This document shows, piece by piece, positions 15,747 through 22,464 of a DNA stretch of 26,330 nt. Origin of the DNA: Camelimonas abortus. GTDB lineage: Bacteria > Pseudomonadota > Alphaproteobacteria > Rhizobiales > Beijerinckiaceae. A program made the translations under genes and the position numbers. A model generated the notes under the pieces. It was not told the DNA's origin and made no database searches. It saw nothing but the letters and a program-made list of their open reading frames with translations. The stretch is taken from assembly GCF_042647165.1 (NCBI RefSeq), contig NZ_JBHRUV010000095.1; one strand, written 5' to 3'. Every line of letters starts with the position of its first letter. Position 1 is the first letter of the stretch.

Positions 15747-15906
15747 GTTGGGATCAGTCCCAACGCCAACCTGCCTCTTCCGGGCAAGGTGGCGCTCCCC
15801 GCCCACGGGGAGGATGTGGCCAGCCGGCAACTATACGGAAACCAGCCACCGCAACCTGTTCCCCTGACGAAGAGGCGACCTGCCCGCACTCCGGTCACCC
15901 GACCGG
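15747..15906 (+). promoter_or_regulatory. Structured, apparently bistable RNA leader of metA
   Basis: A dense set of pairings fills the metA leader. Hairpin H0 is GTTGGGA/TCCCAAC (15747-15764). A closing stem GCCTCTTC (15773-15780) pairs perfectly with GAAGAGGC (15869-15876). Inside it AGGTGGCG (15787-15794) pairs with CGCAACCT (15850-15857) with one G-A mismatch. A three-way junction follows, with CTCCCCG/CGGGGAG (15795-15812, loop CCCA) and GTGGC/GCCAC (15816-15849). A last hairpin, CCGGTC/GACCGG (15891-15906), sits just before the ribosome binding site. GGGCAAGGTGGC can instead pair with GCCAACCTGCC (15765-15775) or ACCTGCCC (15878-15885), so alternative folds exist. The SAM-II signature usual before alphaproteobacterial metA was not found. 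Function is inferred from position and structure only. Confidence 0.5.
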
Positions 15907-15914
15907 CGAGGAAC

Positions 15915-15950
15915 ATGATGGTTGCGTCCCATGCCGATCAAACTGCCTGA
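15915..15950 (+). CDS. Possible 11-codon upstream ORF overlapping the metA start
   Basis: ATG ATG begins here two and five bases after GAGGA (15909-15913), in a different frame from metA. The frame encodes MMVASHADQTA and stops at 15948-15950, 17 bases inside metA. The nearest good binding site serves this frame better than it serves the metA ATG at 15931. It could couple or dampen metA translation; chance is equally possible. Confidence 0.25.
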   Translation: MMVASHADQTA

Positions 15951-16857
15951 CGACCTGCCCGCGTTCAGCACCCTCGAGGCCGAAGGCGTGATGGTGATGC
16001 GCGAGACCGACGCGATCCGGCAGGACATCCGTCCGCTGCGCATCGGCTTCCTGAACCTGATGCCCAACAAGATCCGCACGGAGACGCAGATCGCCCGGCT
16101 GATCGGCGCCACGCCGCTGCAGGTGGAGATGACGCTGGTGCGCATCTCAAGCCACACGCCGCGCAACACCCCGCCCGAGCACATGATCGCCTTCTACCGC
16201 ACGTGGGAGGAGATCCGCGGGGAGAAGTTCGACGGCTTCATCATCACCGGCGCGCCGGTGGAGCGCCTGCCCTTCCACGAGGTGAACTACTGGGACGAGC
16301 TGCGCCGCATCTTCGACTGGACGCAGACCAACGTGCACCGCTGCTTCAACATCTGCTGGGGCGCGCAGGCGGCCGTGCACCACTTCCACGGCATGCCGAA
16401 ATACGAGCTGAAGCAGAAGGCGTTCGGCGTCTACCGGCACAACAACCTGTGTCCGGGCTCGCCGTTCCTGCGCGGCTTCTCGGACGATTTCTCGGTGCCG
16501 GTGTCGCGCTGGACCGAGGTGCGGCGCGCCGACATTCCGGCCGCCTCGGGCATCAGCGTGCTGGCGGAGAATCCCGACGCCGGCCTGTGCCTGCTGCACG
16601 ACCCGAAGCACCGGTCGCTGCACATGTTCAATCACATCGAATACGACTCGACCTCGCTGGCCGAGGAGTACTTCCGCGATCTGGAAGCCGGCCTCCCGAT
16701 CCAGATCCCGCACGACTACTTCCCGGACGACGACCCCAGCCAGACGCCGCGCAACCGCTGGCGCAGCCACGCCCACCTGCTGTTCGGCAACTGGATCAAC
16801 GAGATGTACCAGACCACGCCGTTCGACGTGAACGAGATCGGCAAACCCGGCGCCTGA
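15931..16857 (+). CDS. metA: Homoserine O-acetyltransferase (MetA type)
   Basis: The first committed step of methionine synthesis: it acylates L-homoserine on its hydroxyl. The product has 308 residues. Catalytic Cys142 is in FNICWGAQAAVHHFHG, with His235 and Glu237 in HMFNHIEYDS. Residue 111, in ITGAPVERLPF, is Glu. In this family Glu111 goes with acetyl-CoA use and Gly111 (E. coli) with succinyl-CoA, so O-acetylhomoserine is the predicted product despite the MetA fold. The N-terminus MPIKLPDDLPAFSTLEAEGV is canonical and supports the ATG at 15931. An in-frame TTG at 15922 lies eight bases after GAGGA and would add three residues. It is preceded by a structured leader and followed by a strong terminator, so probably a single-gene transcript. 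Confidence 0.96.
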   Translation: MPIKLPDDLPAFSTLEAEGVMVMRETDAIRQDIRPLRIGFLNLMPNKIRTETQIARLIGATPLQVEMTLVRISSHTPRNTPPEHMIAFYRTWEEIRGEKFDGFIITGAPVERLPFHEVNYWDELRRIFDWTQTNVHRCFNICWGAQAAVHHFHGMPKYELKQKAFGVYRHNNLCPGSPFLRGFSDDFSVPVSRWTEVRRADIPAASGISVLAENPDAGLCLLHDPKHRSLHMFNHIEYDSTSLAEEYFRDLEAGLPIQIPHDYFPDDDPSQTPRNRWRSHAHLLFGNWINEMYQTTPFDVNEIGKPGA

Positions 16858-16880
16858 CCGGCGCCGCCGCCGGACCGGCG

Positions 16881-16909
16881 AAAGGCCAGGCGTTCGCCTG
16901 GCCTTTTTT
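16881..16909. terminator. Terminator between metA and the acyltransferase gene
   Basis: GGCCAGGC (16884-16891), loop GTTC, GCCTGGCC (16896-16903), followed by six T on the plus strand. This is a textbook metA terminator starting 26 bases after the stop. AAA before the stem gives a short T-run on the minus strand, so it may also serve the convergent acyltransferase gene. Confidence 0.85.
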
Positions 16910-16937
16910 GCGCCCGGCCTGCTGGCGCCCGCAGCAG

Positions 16938-18107
16938 TCAGCGCGCGTCCGCGCCGCCCATGAGCCGGCGCTTCAGCGCCAGCGCCGGCCGCTCCACCAC
17001 CCGCCAGGAGATCCAGCCGGCCAGCACGGACGCCGCGACGGAAGGAACCAGCAGCGCCACTGGCCCCAGGTCCGGCAGCAGCGCCCGCAGCGTCTGCTGC
17101 AGCGGCCAGCCGTAGAGATAGACGCCGTAGGATATGTCGTCGCGCGGCTCCGGCAGCCAGGAACGGACCGGAACCAGCGCCAGCCACATCACGCCATAGG
17201 CGGTGGTCAGGTAGAGCAGCGCGTTGTAGGCGAAGGAGCCGTGCGCCAGGACGGTGAGCGCGGCCAGCAGCACCGCCAGCGGCAGCGACAGGCGGATGGC
17301 CCCGCCCAGCCGGTGGAACGCCGCCCCGGCCACGAACAGCAGCGGCAGGCGCAGCATGGTCTGGTCACGCAGGCTGGCGTCAGGAACGAAAGCGTCCAGC
17401 GCCAGCAGGCTGCCGACGAGGAACGCCAGCAGCCCCACCGTCACCCGCCGGCGGCGCAGCAGGCCGGCGACGCCGAGCAGGAACACGCCGGCGTAGCACA
17501 GCACCTCATAACGCAGCGTCCACACTGTCCCCATGGGAAAGCGGAACGGATTGTGCTCGAACACCCCCGGCAGCGCCGTGTTGCTGCGGTAGGTGAAGGC
17601 CGTCTCCCACAGGAAACGCCAGAGGCCGGGCGCAGTGAAATAGGCGACAGGATCGAGGCTGGTCATGCAGGCGCCGAGCACGAGGCCGACGAAGGCGGTG
17701 GCCGCCAGCAGCCCCGGCGCGATGCGCAGCGCCCGCGCCAGCAGATAGTCCAGCCAGCCGCGCCGGTCGAAACTCATGGTGACCAGGTAGCCGGAGATGA
17801 CGAAAAAGCCGTTCACCGCATGGGAGCCGAGCGTGTGCCCGGTGAGGCGGTGGAGCGGCTCGTCGGCCACGTCGCCGGAAACGACGCTGAACCCGTGCGA
17901 AATCACCACCAGAAGCGCCAGCGCCAGCCGCAGCAGCGTGAAATTGTTGGCGCGGCCCAGAGACGCCTCGGCCACGGTCGGCGCGCCCAGCAGGCCGCCG
18001 CGCCACGGCTCGGCCGCCACCGCCGTCTCCACCGGAACCGGCTGGCCGGCGCCGGGCAGGCGCCCGCCCGGTCGCCGGCCCGCCTCAGCAGTACGGGCAT
18101 GTGTCAT
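16938..18107 (-). CDS. Acyltransferase 3 family membrane protein (OafA/YrhL-like)
   Basis: A polytopic inner-membrane protein of 389 residues with about ten hydrophobic segments. Such proteins move acetyl or other acyl groups onto surface sugars (O-antigen, exopolysaccharide, Nod factors). The family start NNFTLLRLALALLVVISHGF carries the essential His71. HAVNGFFVISGYLV, FMGTVWTLRYEVLCY-like text (FPMGTVWTLRYEVLCY) and DISYGVYLYGWPLQQ also match. The first 50 residues are Pro/Gly/Arg-rich and outside the family core. The ATG at 18105-18107 is chosen over an upstream TTG at 18173, though no good binding site is seen. It follows the glycosyltransferase gene by 75 bases on the same strand and probably shares its transcript. 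Confidence 0.92.
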   Translation of the reverse strand: MTHARTAEAGRRPGGRLPGAGQPVPVETAVAAEPWRGGLLGAPTVAEASLGRANNFTLLRLALALLVVISHGFSVVSGDVADEPLHRLTGHTLGSHAVNGFFVISGYLVTMSFDRRGWLDYLLARALRIAPGLLAATAFVGLVLGACMTSLDPVAYFTAPGLWRFLWETAFTYRSNTALPGVFEHNPFRFPMGTVWTLRYEVLCYAGVFLLGVAGLLRRRRVTVGLLAFLVGSLLALDAFVPDASLRDQTMLRLPLLFVAGAAFHRLGGAIRLSLPLAVLLAALTVLAHGSFAYNALLYLTTAYGVMWLALVPVRSWLPEPRDDISYGVYLYGWPLQQTLRALLPDLGPVALLVPSVAASVLAGWISWRVVERPALALKRRLMGGADAR

Positions 18108-18182
18108 TGATGGCTGTCGCCCCCCTGTACGAACGTCACCGCAATATGCACGCCGGCGACGCTGGGGCAACAATGGTCGCCG

Positions 18183-19097
18183 TCACCTGAATTGCGGCTG
18201 GCGGCTGGCGGGATCGCCCGGCGTGAGCCCTTCGCGGGCGAGCGCGCTGCGCCCGGCGAGGAACGCCAGGGCGCCGGCGGCGCTGCCGGCGTAACGCTCG
18301 ATCAGGCTGCGGCGGAAACTGAACAGCGCCAGCAGGGTCTTGCCGGCGTTGACGAGGAAGGTGGCCGGGGCCGGCGACGGCAGGCCCCATTTGCGCGCCA
18401 CATGGGCGCCCGACCACGCCATGTGCCAGCGGGCCCGGTAGATGCGCCCCGGCGCCGGCGGCGCCGACCTGCCGCGCCCGTGCCGCGCCGCCGCGGCGTG
18501 CACGTGCACCAGGGCGAATCCCGCCTCCGCCACGCGCCTGCACAGGTCGTCGTCCTCATAGAACAGGAAGATGTCCGGGTCGTAGCCGCCGAGACGCAGG
18601 AACAGCTCGCGCCGCGCCAGCAGACAGGCGCCGGAGAGGAACGGCGCGCAGCAGTCGCCCTCCGGCGCGCACGGGCGCCCGCGCGGATTGGCGAGATAGG
18701 GCGACAGCAGCGACCTGCGCTGGAAGAACAGGCGCCCGTCCGGCTCGATGATGCGCGGCGCCAGCAGGCCGGCGTCCGGCCAGCGCTCCGCCGCCGCCAG
18801 CAGCGCCGCCACGGCGCCGGGATCGGGGGCGCAGTCCGGATTGATGATGAGGATGAAGGGGGTGTCCGCCGCCGCCGCGCCGATGTTGTTGGCGCGGCCA
18901 TAGCCCTCGTTGCGGGCGTTGCGGATGACGCGGGCGCCGTGCGCCTCGGCCACGGCGACGGTGTCGTCGGCGCTGGCGTTGTCAACGACGATCGCCGGCA
19001 CCTGCTCGCGGGCCAGCGCGGCCAGGCAGGCCGGCAGCACGGCGGCGCTGTTCCAGGCGACGACGATGGCGGTGACCGCTGGCCCGTCCGCCGGCAT
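18183..19097 (-). CDS. Glycosyltransferase family 2, WbbL-like
   Basis: A cytoplasmic GT-A transferase of 304 residues, probably adding a sugar such as rhamnose to a lipid-linked glycan. Visible motifs are AIVVAWNSAAVLPACLAAL at the N-terminus, IVVDNASADDTV (nucleotide binding), the NEGYGRANNIGAA segment, LIINPDCAPDPGAV (the DxD-equivalent in rhamnosyltransferase-like members) and LFYEDDDLCRRVAEAGF (the base and acceptor site). The tail region RIYRARWHMAW is also seen in WbbL-like enzymes. GAGG lies eight bases before the ATG at 19095-19097 and only two bases before the in-frame ATG at 19101-19103, so the shorter form is preferred. The substrate cannot be told from sequence. It lies after aspS and before a surface-sugar acyltransferase. 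Confidence 0.93.
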   Translation of the reverse strand: MPADGPAVTAIVVAWNSAAVLPACLAALAREQVPAIVVDNASADDTVAVAEAHGARVIRNARNEGYGRANNIGAAAADTPFILIINPDCAPDPGAVAALLAAAERWPDAGLLAPRIIEPDGRLFFQRRSLLSPYLANPRGRPCAPEGDCCAPFLSGACLLARRELFLRLGGYDPDIFLFYEDDDLCRRVAEAGFALVHVHAAAARHGRGRSAPPAPGRIYRARWHMAWSGAHVARKWGLPSPAPATFLVNAGKTLLALFSFRRSLIERYAGSAAGALAFLAGRSALAREGLTPGDPASRQPQFR

Positions 19098-19164
19098 GGC
19101 CATGACCTCACAGGGCGCGCGGGGCCCGCGACGGCGGGATCCGCGCAGGGGGCGGCGAGAACAG

Positions 19165-19188
19165 GCGCCCGCCGTGGCCGGCGGGCGC
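19165..19188 (-). terminator. Strong hairpin after aspS
   Basis: GCGCCCGCCG (19165-19174) and CGGCGGGCGC (19179-19188) form a perfect 10-bp stem with loop TGGC, 20 bases past the aspS stop. The following minus-strand bases are CTGTTCTCG, a poor T-run. It probably separates aspS from the glycosyltransferase, at least in part. Confidence 0.5.
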
Positions 19189-19208
19189 GGCGCGTCGCTT
19201 CCGCCGGC

Positions 19209-20999
19209 TTACTTTTCCGGCAGGTTCAGGCGCAGGTGCAGCTCGCGCAGCTGCTTCGCCGTCGCCGGCGACGGGGCGCCCATCATCAGGTCTTCGGCGC
19301 GCTGGTTCATGGGGAACAGCGCCACCTCGCGCAGGTTGCCGGCGTTGCACAGCAGCATGACGATGCGGTCGATGCCGGCCGCCATGCCGCCGTGCGGGGG
19401 CGCGCCGTAGTGGAAGGCGCGGTAGAGGCCGCCGAAGCGCTCGATCACCGTCTGCTCGTCATAGCCGGCGATCTCGAAGGCCCGGACCATGGCCTCCGGG
19501 CGGTGGTTGCGGATGCCGCCGGAGGCGATTTCGTAGCCGTTGCAGGCGATGTCGTACTGGTAGGCCTTGATGGTGAGCGGGTCCTGGGTGTTCAGCGCCT
19601 CAAGCCCGCCCTGCGGCATGGAGAACGGGTTGTGGGAGAAGTCGATCTTCTTCTCGTCCTCGTTCCACTCGTAGAACGGGAAATCGACGATCCACGCCAG
19701 CTCGAAGCGGTCGTGATCGACCAGCTTCAGCTCCTCGCCCACCCTGGTGCGGGCCATGCCGGCGAATTTCCAGAACTTCTTCGGGTCGCCGGCGACGAAG
19801 AAGGCGGCGTCGCCCTCCTTCATGCCCAGCGCCTGGCGCACGGCCTCGGTGCGCTCCGGGCCGATGTTGTTGGCCAGCGGACCACGGCCGGCGGGGCCGG
19901 CGGCGCCGTCCTCGGGCGCGCCCCACATGATGTAGCCGAGGCCGGGCTGGCCCTCGCCCTGGGCCCATGAGTTCATCCGGTCGCAGAACGAACGGCTGCC
20001 GCCGCCGGGCGCGGGAATGGCCCACACCTCGTTGCCCTCAACCTCCAGCAGGCGGGCGAACACCTTGAATCCGGAGCCGCGGAAGTGCGCGGACACGTCC
20101 TGCATCACCAGCGGGTTGCGCAGGTCCGGCTTGTCGGTGCCGTATTTGCGGATCGCCTCGGCGTAGGGAATGCGCGGCCAGTCGCGCGTGACCGGCCTGC
20201 CGTCGCCGAACTCCTCGAAAATGCCGGTGATCACCGGCTCCATGGCGGCGAACACGTCCTCCTGCTCGACGAAGCTCATTTCGACGTCGAGCTGGTAGAA
20301 CTCGCCCGGCAGGCGGTCGGCGCGCGGATCCTCGTCGCGGAAGCACGGGGCGATCTGGAAATAGCGGTCGAAGCCGCTCATCATCAGCAGCTGCTTGTAC
20401 TGCTGCGGCGCCTGGGGCAGCGCGTAGAACTTGCCGGGGTGGATGCGGCTTGGCACGAGGAAGTCGCGCGCGCCCTCCGGCGAGGAGGCGGTGAGGATGG
20501 GCGTCTGGAATTCGAAGAAGCCCTGCTCCTGCATGCGGCGGCGCATGCTGGCGATGATGCGGCCGCGCTTCATGATGTTGTTGTGCAGCTTCTCGCGACG
20601 CAGGTCGAGGAAGCGGTACTTCAGGCGGATTTCTTCAGGATATTCCTGGTCGCCGAACACCGGCAGCGGCAGCTCGGCGGCCGCGCCCAGCACCTCGGTT
20701 CCGGTGACGTAGACCTCGATCTCGCCGGTGGCGAGGTCGGGGTTCTCGGTGCCCTCCGGCCGGCGGCGCACCTTGCCGTCGACGCGGATCACCCATTCGG
20801 CCCGGGCCTGCTCCAGCTGGCTGAACGCCGGCGAATCCGGGTCCACCACGCACTGCACCATGCCGTAGTGGTCGCGCAGGTCGATGAACAGAACGCCGCC
20901 ATGGTCGCGGATTCGATGACACCATCCGGAAAGACGCACCTGGCTGCCGATTTCCGACGCGCTCAGGGCGCCGCACGTATGGGAGCGGTAACGATGCAT
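19209..20999 (-). CDS. aspS: Aspartate--tRNA ligase, probably non-discriminating (Asp/Asn)
   Basis: A class II synthetase of 596 residues, the bacterial type with a GAD insert. The N-terminal OB fold (residues 1-105) reads VRLSGWCHRIRDHGGVLFIDLRD, motif 2 is FRDEDPRADRLPGEFYQLDVEMSF, and motif 3 is GAPPHGGMAAGIDRIVMLL near the C-terminus. His33 in RDHGG and the Gly of RRPEGTENPD match the His31/Gly82 pair of non-discriminating AspRS (Pseudomonas), where E. coli has Leu. The enzyme is therefore predicted to charge tRNA-Asn with Asp as well, the product being amidated by GatCAB. The start ATG at 20997-20999 has CAGG seven bases upstream. It is divergent from rnd. Confidence 0.98.
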   Translation of the reverse strand: MHRYRSHTCGALSASEIGSQVRLSGWCHRIRDHGGVLFIDLRDHYGMVQCVVDPDSPAFSQLEQARAEWVIRVDGKVRRRPEGTENPDLATGEIEVYVTGTEVLGAAAELPLPVFGDQEYPEEIRLKYRFLDLRREKLHNNIMKRGRIIASMRRRMQEQGFFEFQTPILTASSPEGARDFLVPSRIHPGKFYALPQAPQQYKQLLMMSGFDRYFQIAPCFRDEDPRADRLPGEFYQLDVEMSFVEQEDVFAAMEPVITGIFEEFGDGRPVTRDWPRIPYAEAIRKYGTDKPDLRNPLVMQDVSAHFRGSGFKVFARLLEVEGNEVWAIPAPGGGSRSFCDRMNSWAQGEGQPGLGYIMWGAPEDGAAGPAGRGPLANNIGPERTEAVRQALGMKEGDAAFFVAGDPKKFWKFAGMARTRVGEELKLVDHDRFELAWIVDFPFYEWNEDEKKIDFSHNPFSMPQGGLEALNTQDPLTIKAYQYDIACNGYEIASGGIRNHRPEAMVRAFEIAGYDEQTVIERFGGLYRAFHYGAPPHGGMAAGIDRIVMLLCNAGNLREVALFPMNQRAEDLMMGAPSPATAKQLRELHLRLNLPEK

Positions 21000-21037
21000 G
21001 TTGGCGCCTGATCCTGAATTTGCTGGTCACCGTATGG

Positions 21038-21087
21038 GTGGGCCTTGATAAGGCGCGAGAAAGCCCACACGGCGCCCGCGATGTCAA
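21038..21087 (-). promoter_or_regulatory. Candidate aspS promoter and leader inverted repeat
   Basis: On the minus strand a perfect TTGACA (21087-21082) is followed after 17-18 bases by the CTTTC region (21063-21059), a poor -10. GTGGGC (21038-21043) and GCCCAC (21063-21068) form an inverted repeat with a 19-base loop, placed 39-69 bases before the aspS start. It could be an operator or a leader hairpin. Confidence 0.35.
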
Positions 21088-21221
21088 GGCGCGCGGCCCT
21101 GCCCGGCCGCGAACCCGCGTCTTGCGGAGAAATTATGGCAGGGGCGGAACAAACGCGTTAAACAGGCGGCCAGTCCGCAAACAGACGGCGCGGTCCGTCT
21201 CCCCGGTTTACAGTCAGGCAC

Positions 21222-22379
21222 ATGCAACCAGTTTCCACCACCGCCGAGCTCGAAGCGGCGTGCTCCCGCCTTTCCGCCCACGCTTACGTCACGGTCGACA
21301 CCGAGTTTCTGCGGGAGAGCACCTATTACGCCAGGCTGTGCCTGATCCAGCTCGCCTCGCCGGATGAAGCGGTGCTGGTGGATCCGCTGGCCCCGGGCAT
21401 CGACCTCGCCCCGTTTTTCCGCCTGATGGCCGATCCGGCGGTGGTCAAGGTGTTTCACTCGGCCCGCCAGGACGTGGAGATCATCTGGCACATGGGCCAT
21501 GTCATTCCCACGCCGCTGTTCGACACCCAGGTGGCGGCCATGGTGTGCGGCTATGGCGATTCGGTGTCCTACGAGCAGCTGGCGGCGGACCTCGCCAAGG
21601 CGCGCATCGACAAGACCTCGCGGTTCACCGACTGGTCGCGCCGGCCGCTCACCGAGCAGCAGCTGCATTACGCGCTCGGTGACGTCACCCATCTGCGCAA
21701 GATTTATGAGGCGCTGAAGGCGCAGCTCGACGCCTCCGGCCGCGCCGCCTGGCTGGCGGACGAGATGGCGGTGCTGACCTCTCCCGCCACCTATGAGCCG
21801 GATCCGGAGGAGGCGTGGCTGAAGCTCGGCGGACGCCTGCGCAGGCCCCGCGACGCCCTGGTGCTGCGCGATCTCGCCGCCTGGCGCGAACGCGAGGCCC
21901 GCGCCCGCGACGTGCCGCGCGCGCGCATTCTCAAGGACGACGCGCTGGTCGACATCGCCGTCAACGCGCCGCGCACGCCGGAGGCGCTGGCGCAGCTGCG
22001 CTCGACGCCGAACGGCTTCGAGCGCTCGCGCGCCGGCGCGGACATACTGGCGGTGGTCAGGGCGGCGCTGGAGAAGGATCCGAAAACGGCGCCGCTGCCG
22101 GCGCGCGAGCGCTCCCGCCCGGCCAACGGGGCGCTGATGGACCTGCTCAAGGTGCTGCTGAAGGCGGTGTCGGAGAAGGAGAAGGTGGCGCCGCGGCTGA
22201 TCGCCACCACCGACGACCTGGAGGCCATCGCCAGTGACGACGAGGCCGACACCCCGGCGCTGCGCGGCTGGCGCCGGGAGATATTCGGCGAACGCGCGCT
22301 GGCGCTGAAGCACGGACGCATCGGCGTGGTGGTGAAGAACGGCAGGGTGTCGTTCGTGGACGTGCCTGAAGGAGCGTAA
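21222..22379 (+). CDS. rnd: Ribonuclease D
   Basis: A 3'-5' exoribonuclease of the DEDDy group that trims tRNA and other stable RNA ends. The product has 385 residues. Exo I is VDTEF (Asp26, Glu28), Exo II is VFHSARQDVEI (Asp84), and Exo III is HYALGDVTHLRKIY (Tyr150, Asp154), so all catalytic residues are present. The HRDC domain follows (about residues 208-290, ALVLRDLAAWREREARARDVPRA onward). The C-terminal part is charged and less conserved. The start ATG at 21222 follows TCAGGCAC. It is divergent from aspS, with 222 bases between them, and converges on ppx with a 74-base gap in which no clear T-run terminator is seen. Confidence 0.96.
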   Translation: MQPVSTTAELEAACSRLSAHAYVTVDTEFLRESTYYARLCLIQLASPDEAVLVDPLAPGIDLAPFFRLMADPAVVKVFHSARQDVEIIWHMGHVIPTPLFDTQVAAMVCGYGDSVSYEQLAADLAKARIDKTSRFTDWSRRPLTEQQLHYALGDVTHLRKIYEALKAQLDASGRAAWLADEMAVLTSPATYEPDPEEAWLKLGGRLRRPRDALVLRDLAAWREREARARDVPRARILKDDALVDIAVNAPRTPEALAQLRSTPNGFERSRAGADILAVVRAALEKDPKTAPLPARERSRPANGALMDLLKVLLKAVSEKEKVAPRLIATTDDLEAIASDDEADTPALRGWRREIFGERALALKHGRIGVVVKNGRVSFVDVPEGA

Positions 22380-22430
22380 GCGGGCGGCGCGGGGGCGGGA
22401 TGGCGGCCATGGCGCGCCTCCTCCGGCGCC

Positions 22431-22464
22431 GGACGTCACCCCTCCGCGGGACGTCACTCCTCCG
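22431..22464. repeat. Short direct repeat across the ppx stop
   Basis: GGACGTCACCCCTCCG (22431-22446) recurs as GGACGTCACTCCTCCG (22449-22464), 15 of 16 identical, with an 18-base period. The second copy contains the ppx stop codon. It may be a small tandem duplication at the 3' end of ppx. Confidence 0.7.

Noticed and set aside
15781..15890. Cobalamin, FMN or SAM-I riboswitch before metA
   Set aside because: Fragments resemble pieces of these classes (GGCAACTATACGG, GAGGCGACCTGCC, TCTTCCGGGCAAGGTG), but the order and the remaining conserved blocks are missing.
15661..15930. SAM-II riboswitch, the usual metA leader in relatives
   Set aside because: No stretch matches the short hairpin and the GCTAAA-type pseudoknot strand.
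16938..19097. Recent horizontal transfer of the glycosyltransferase and acyltransferase genes
   Set aside because: No integrase, transposase, tRNA or flanking repeat is visible and base composition by eye matches the neighbours.
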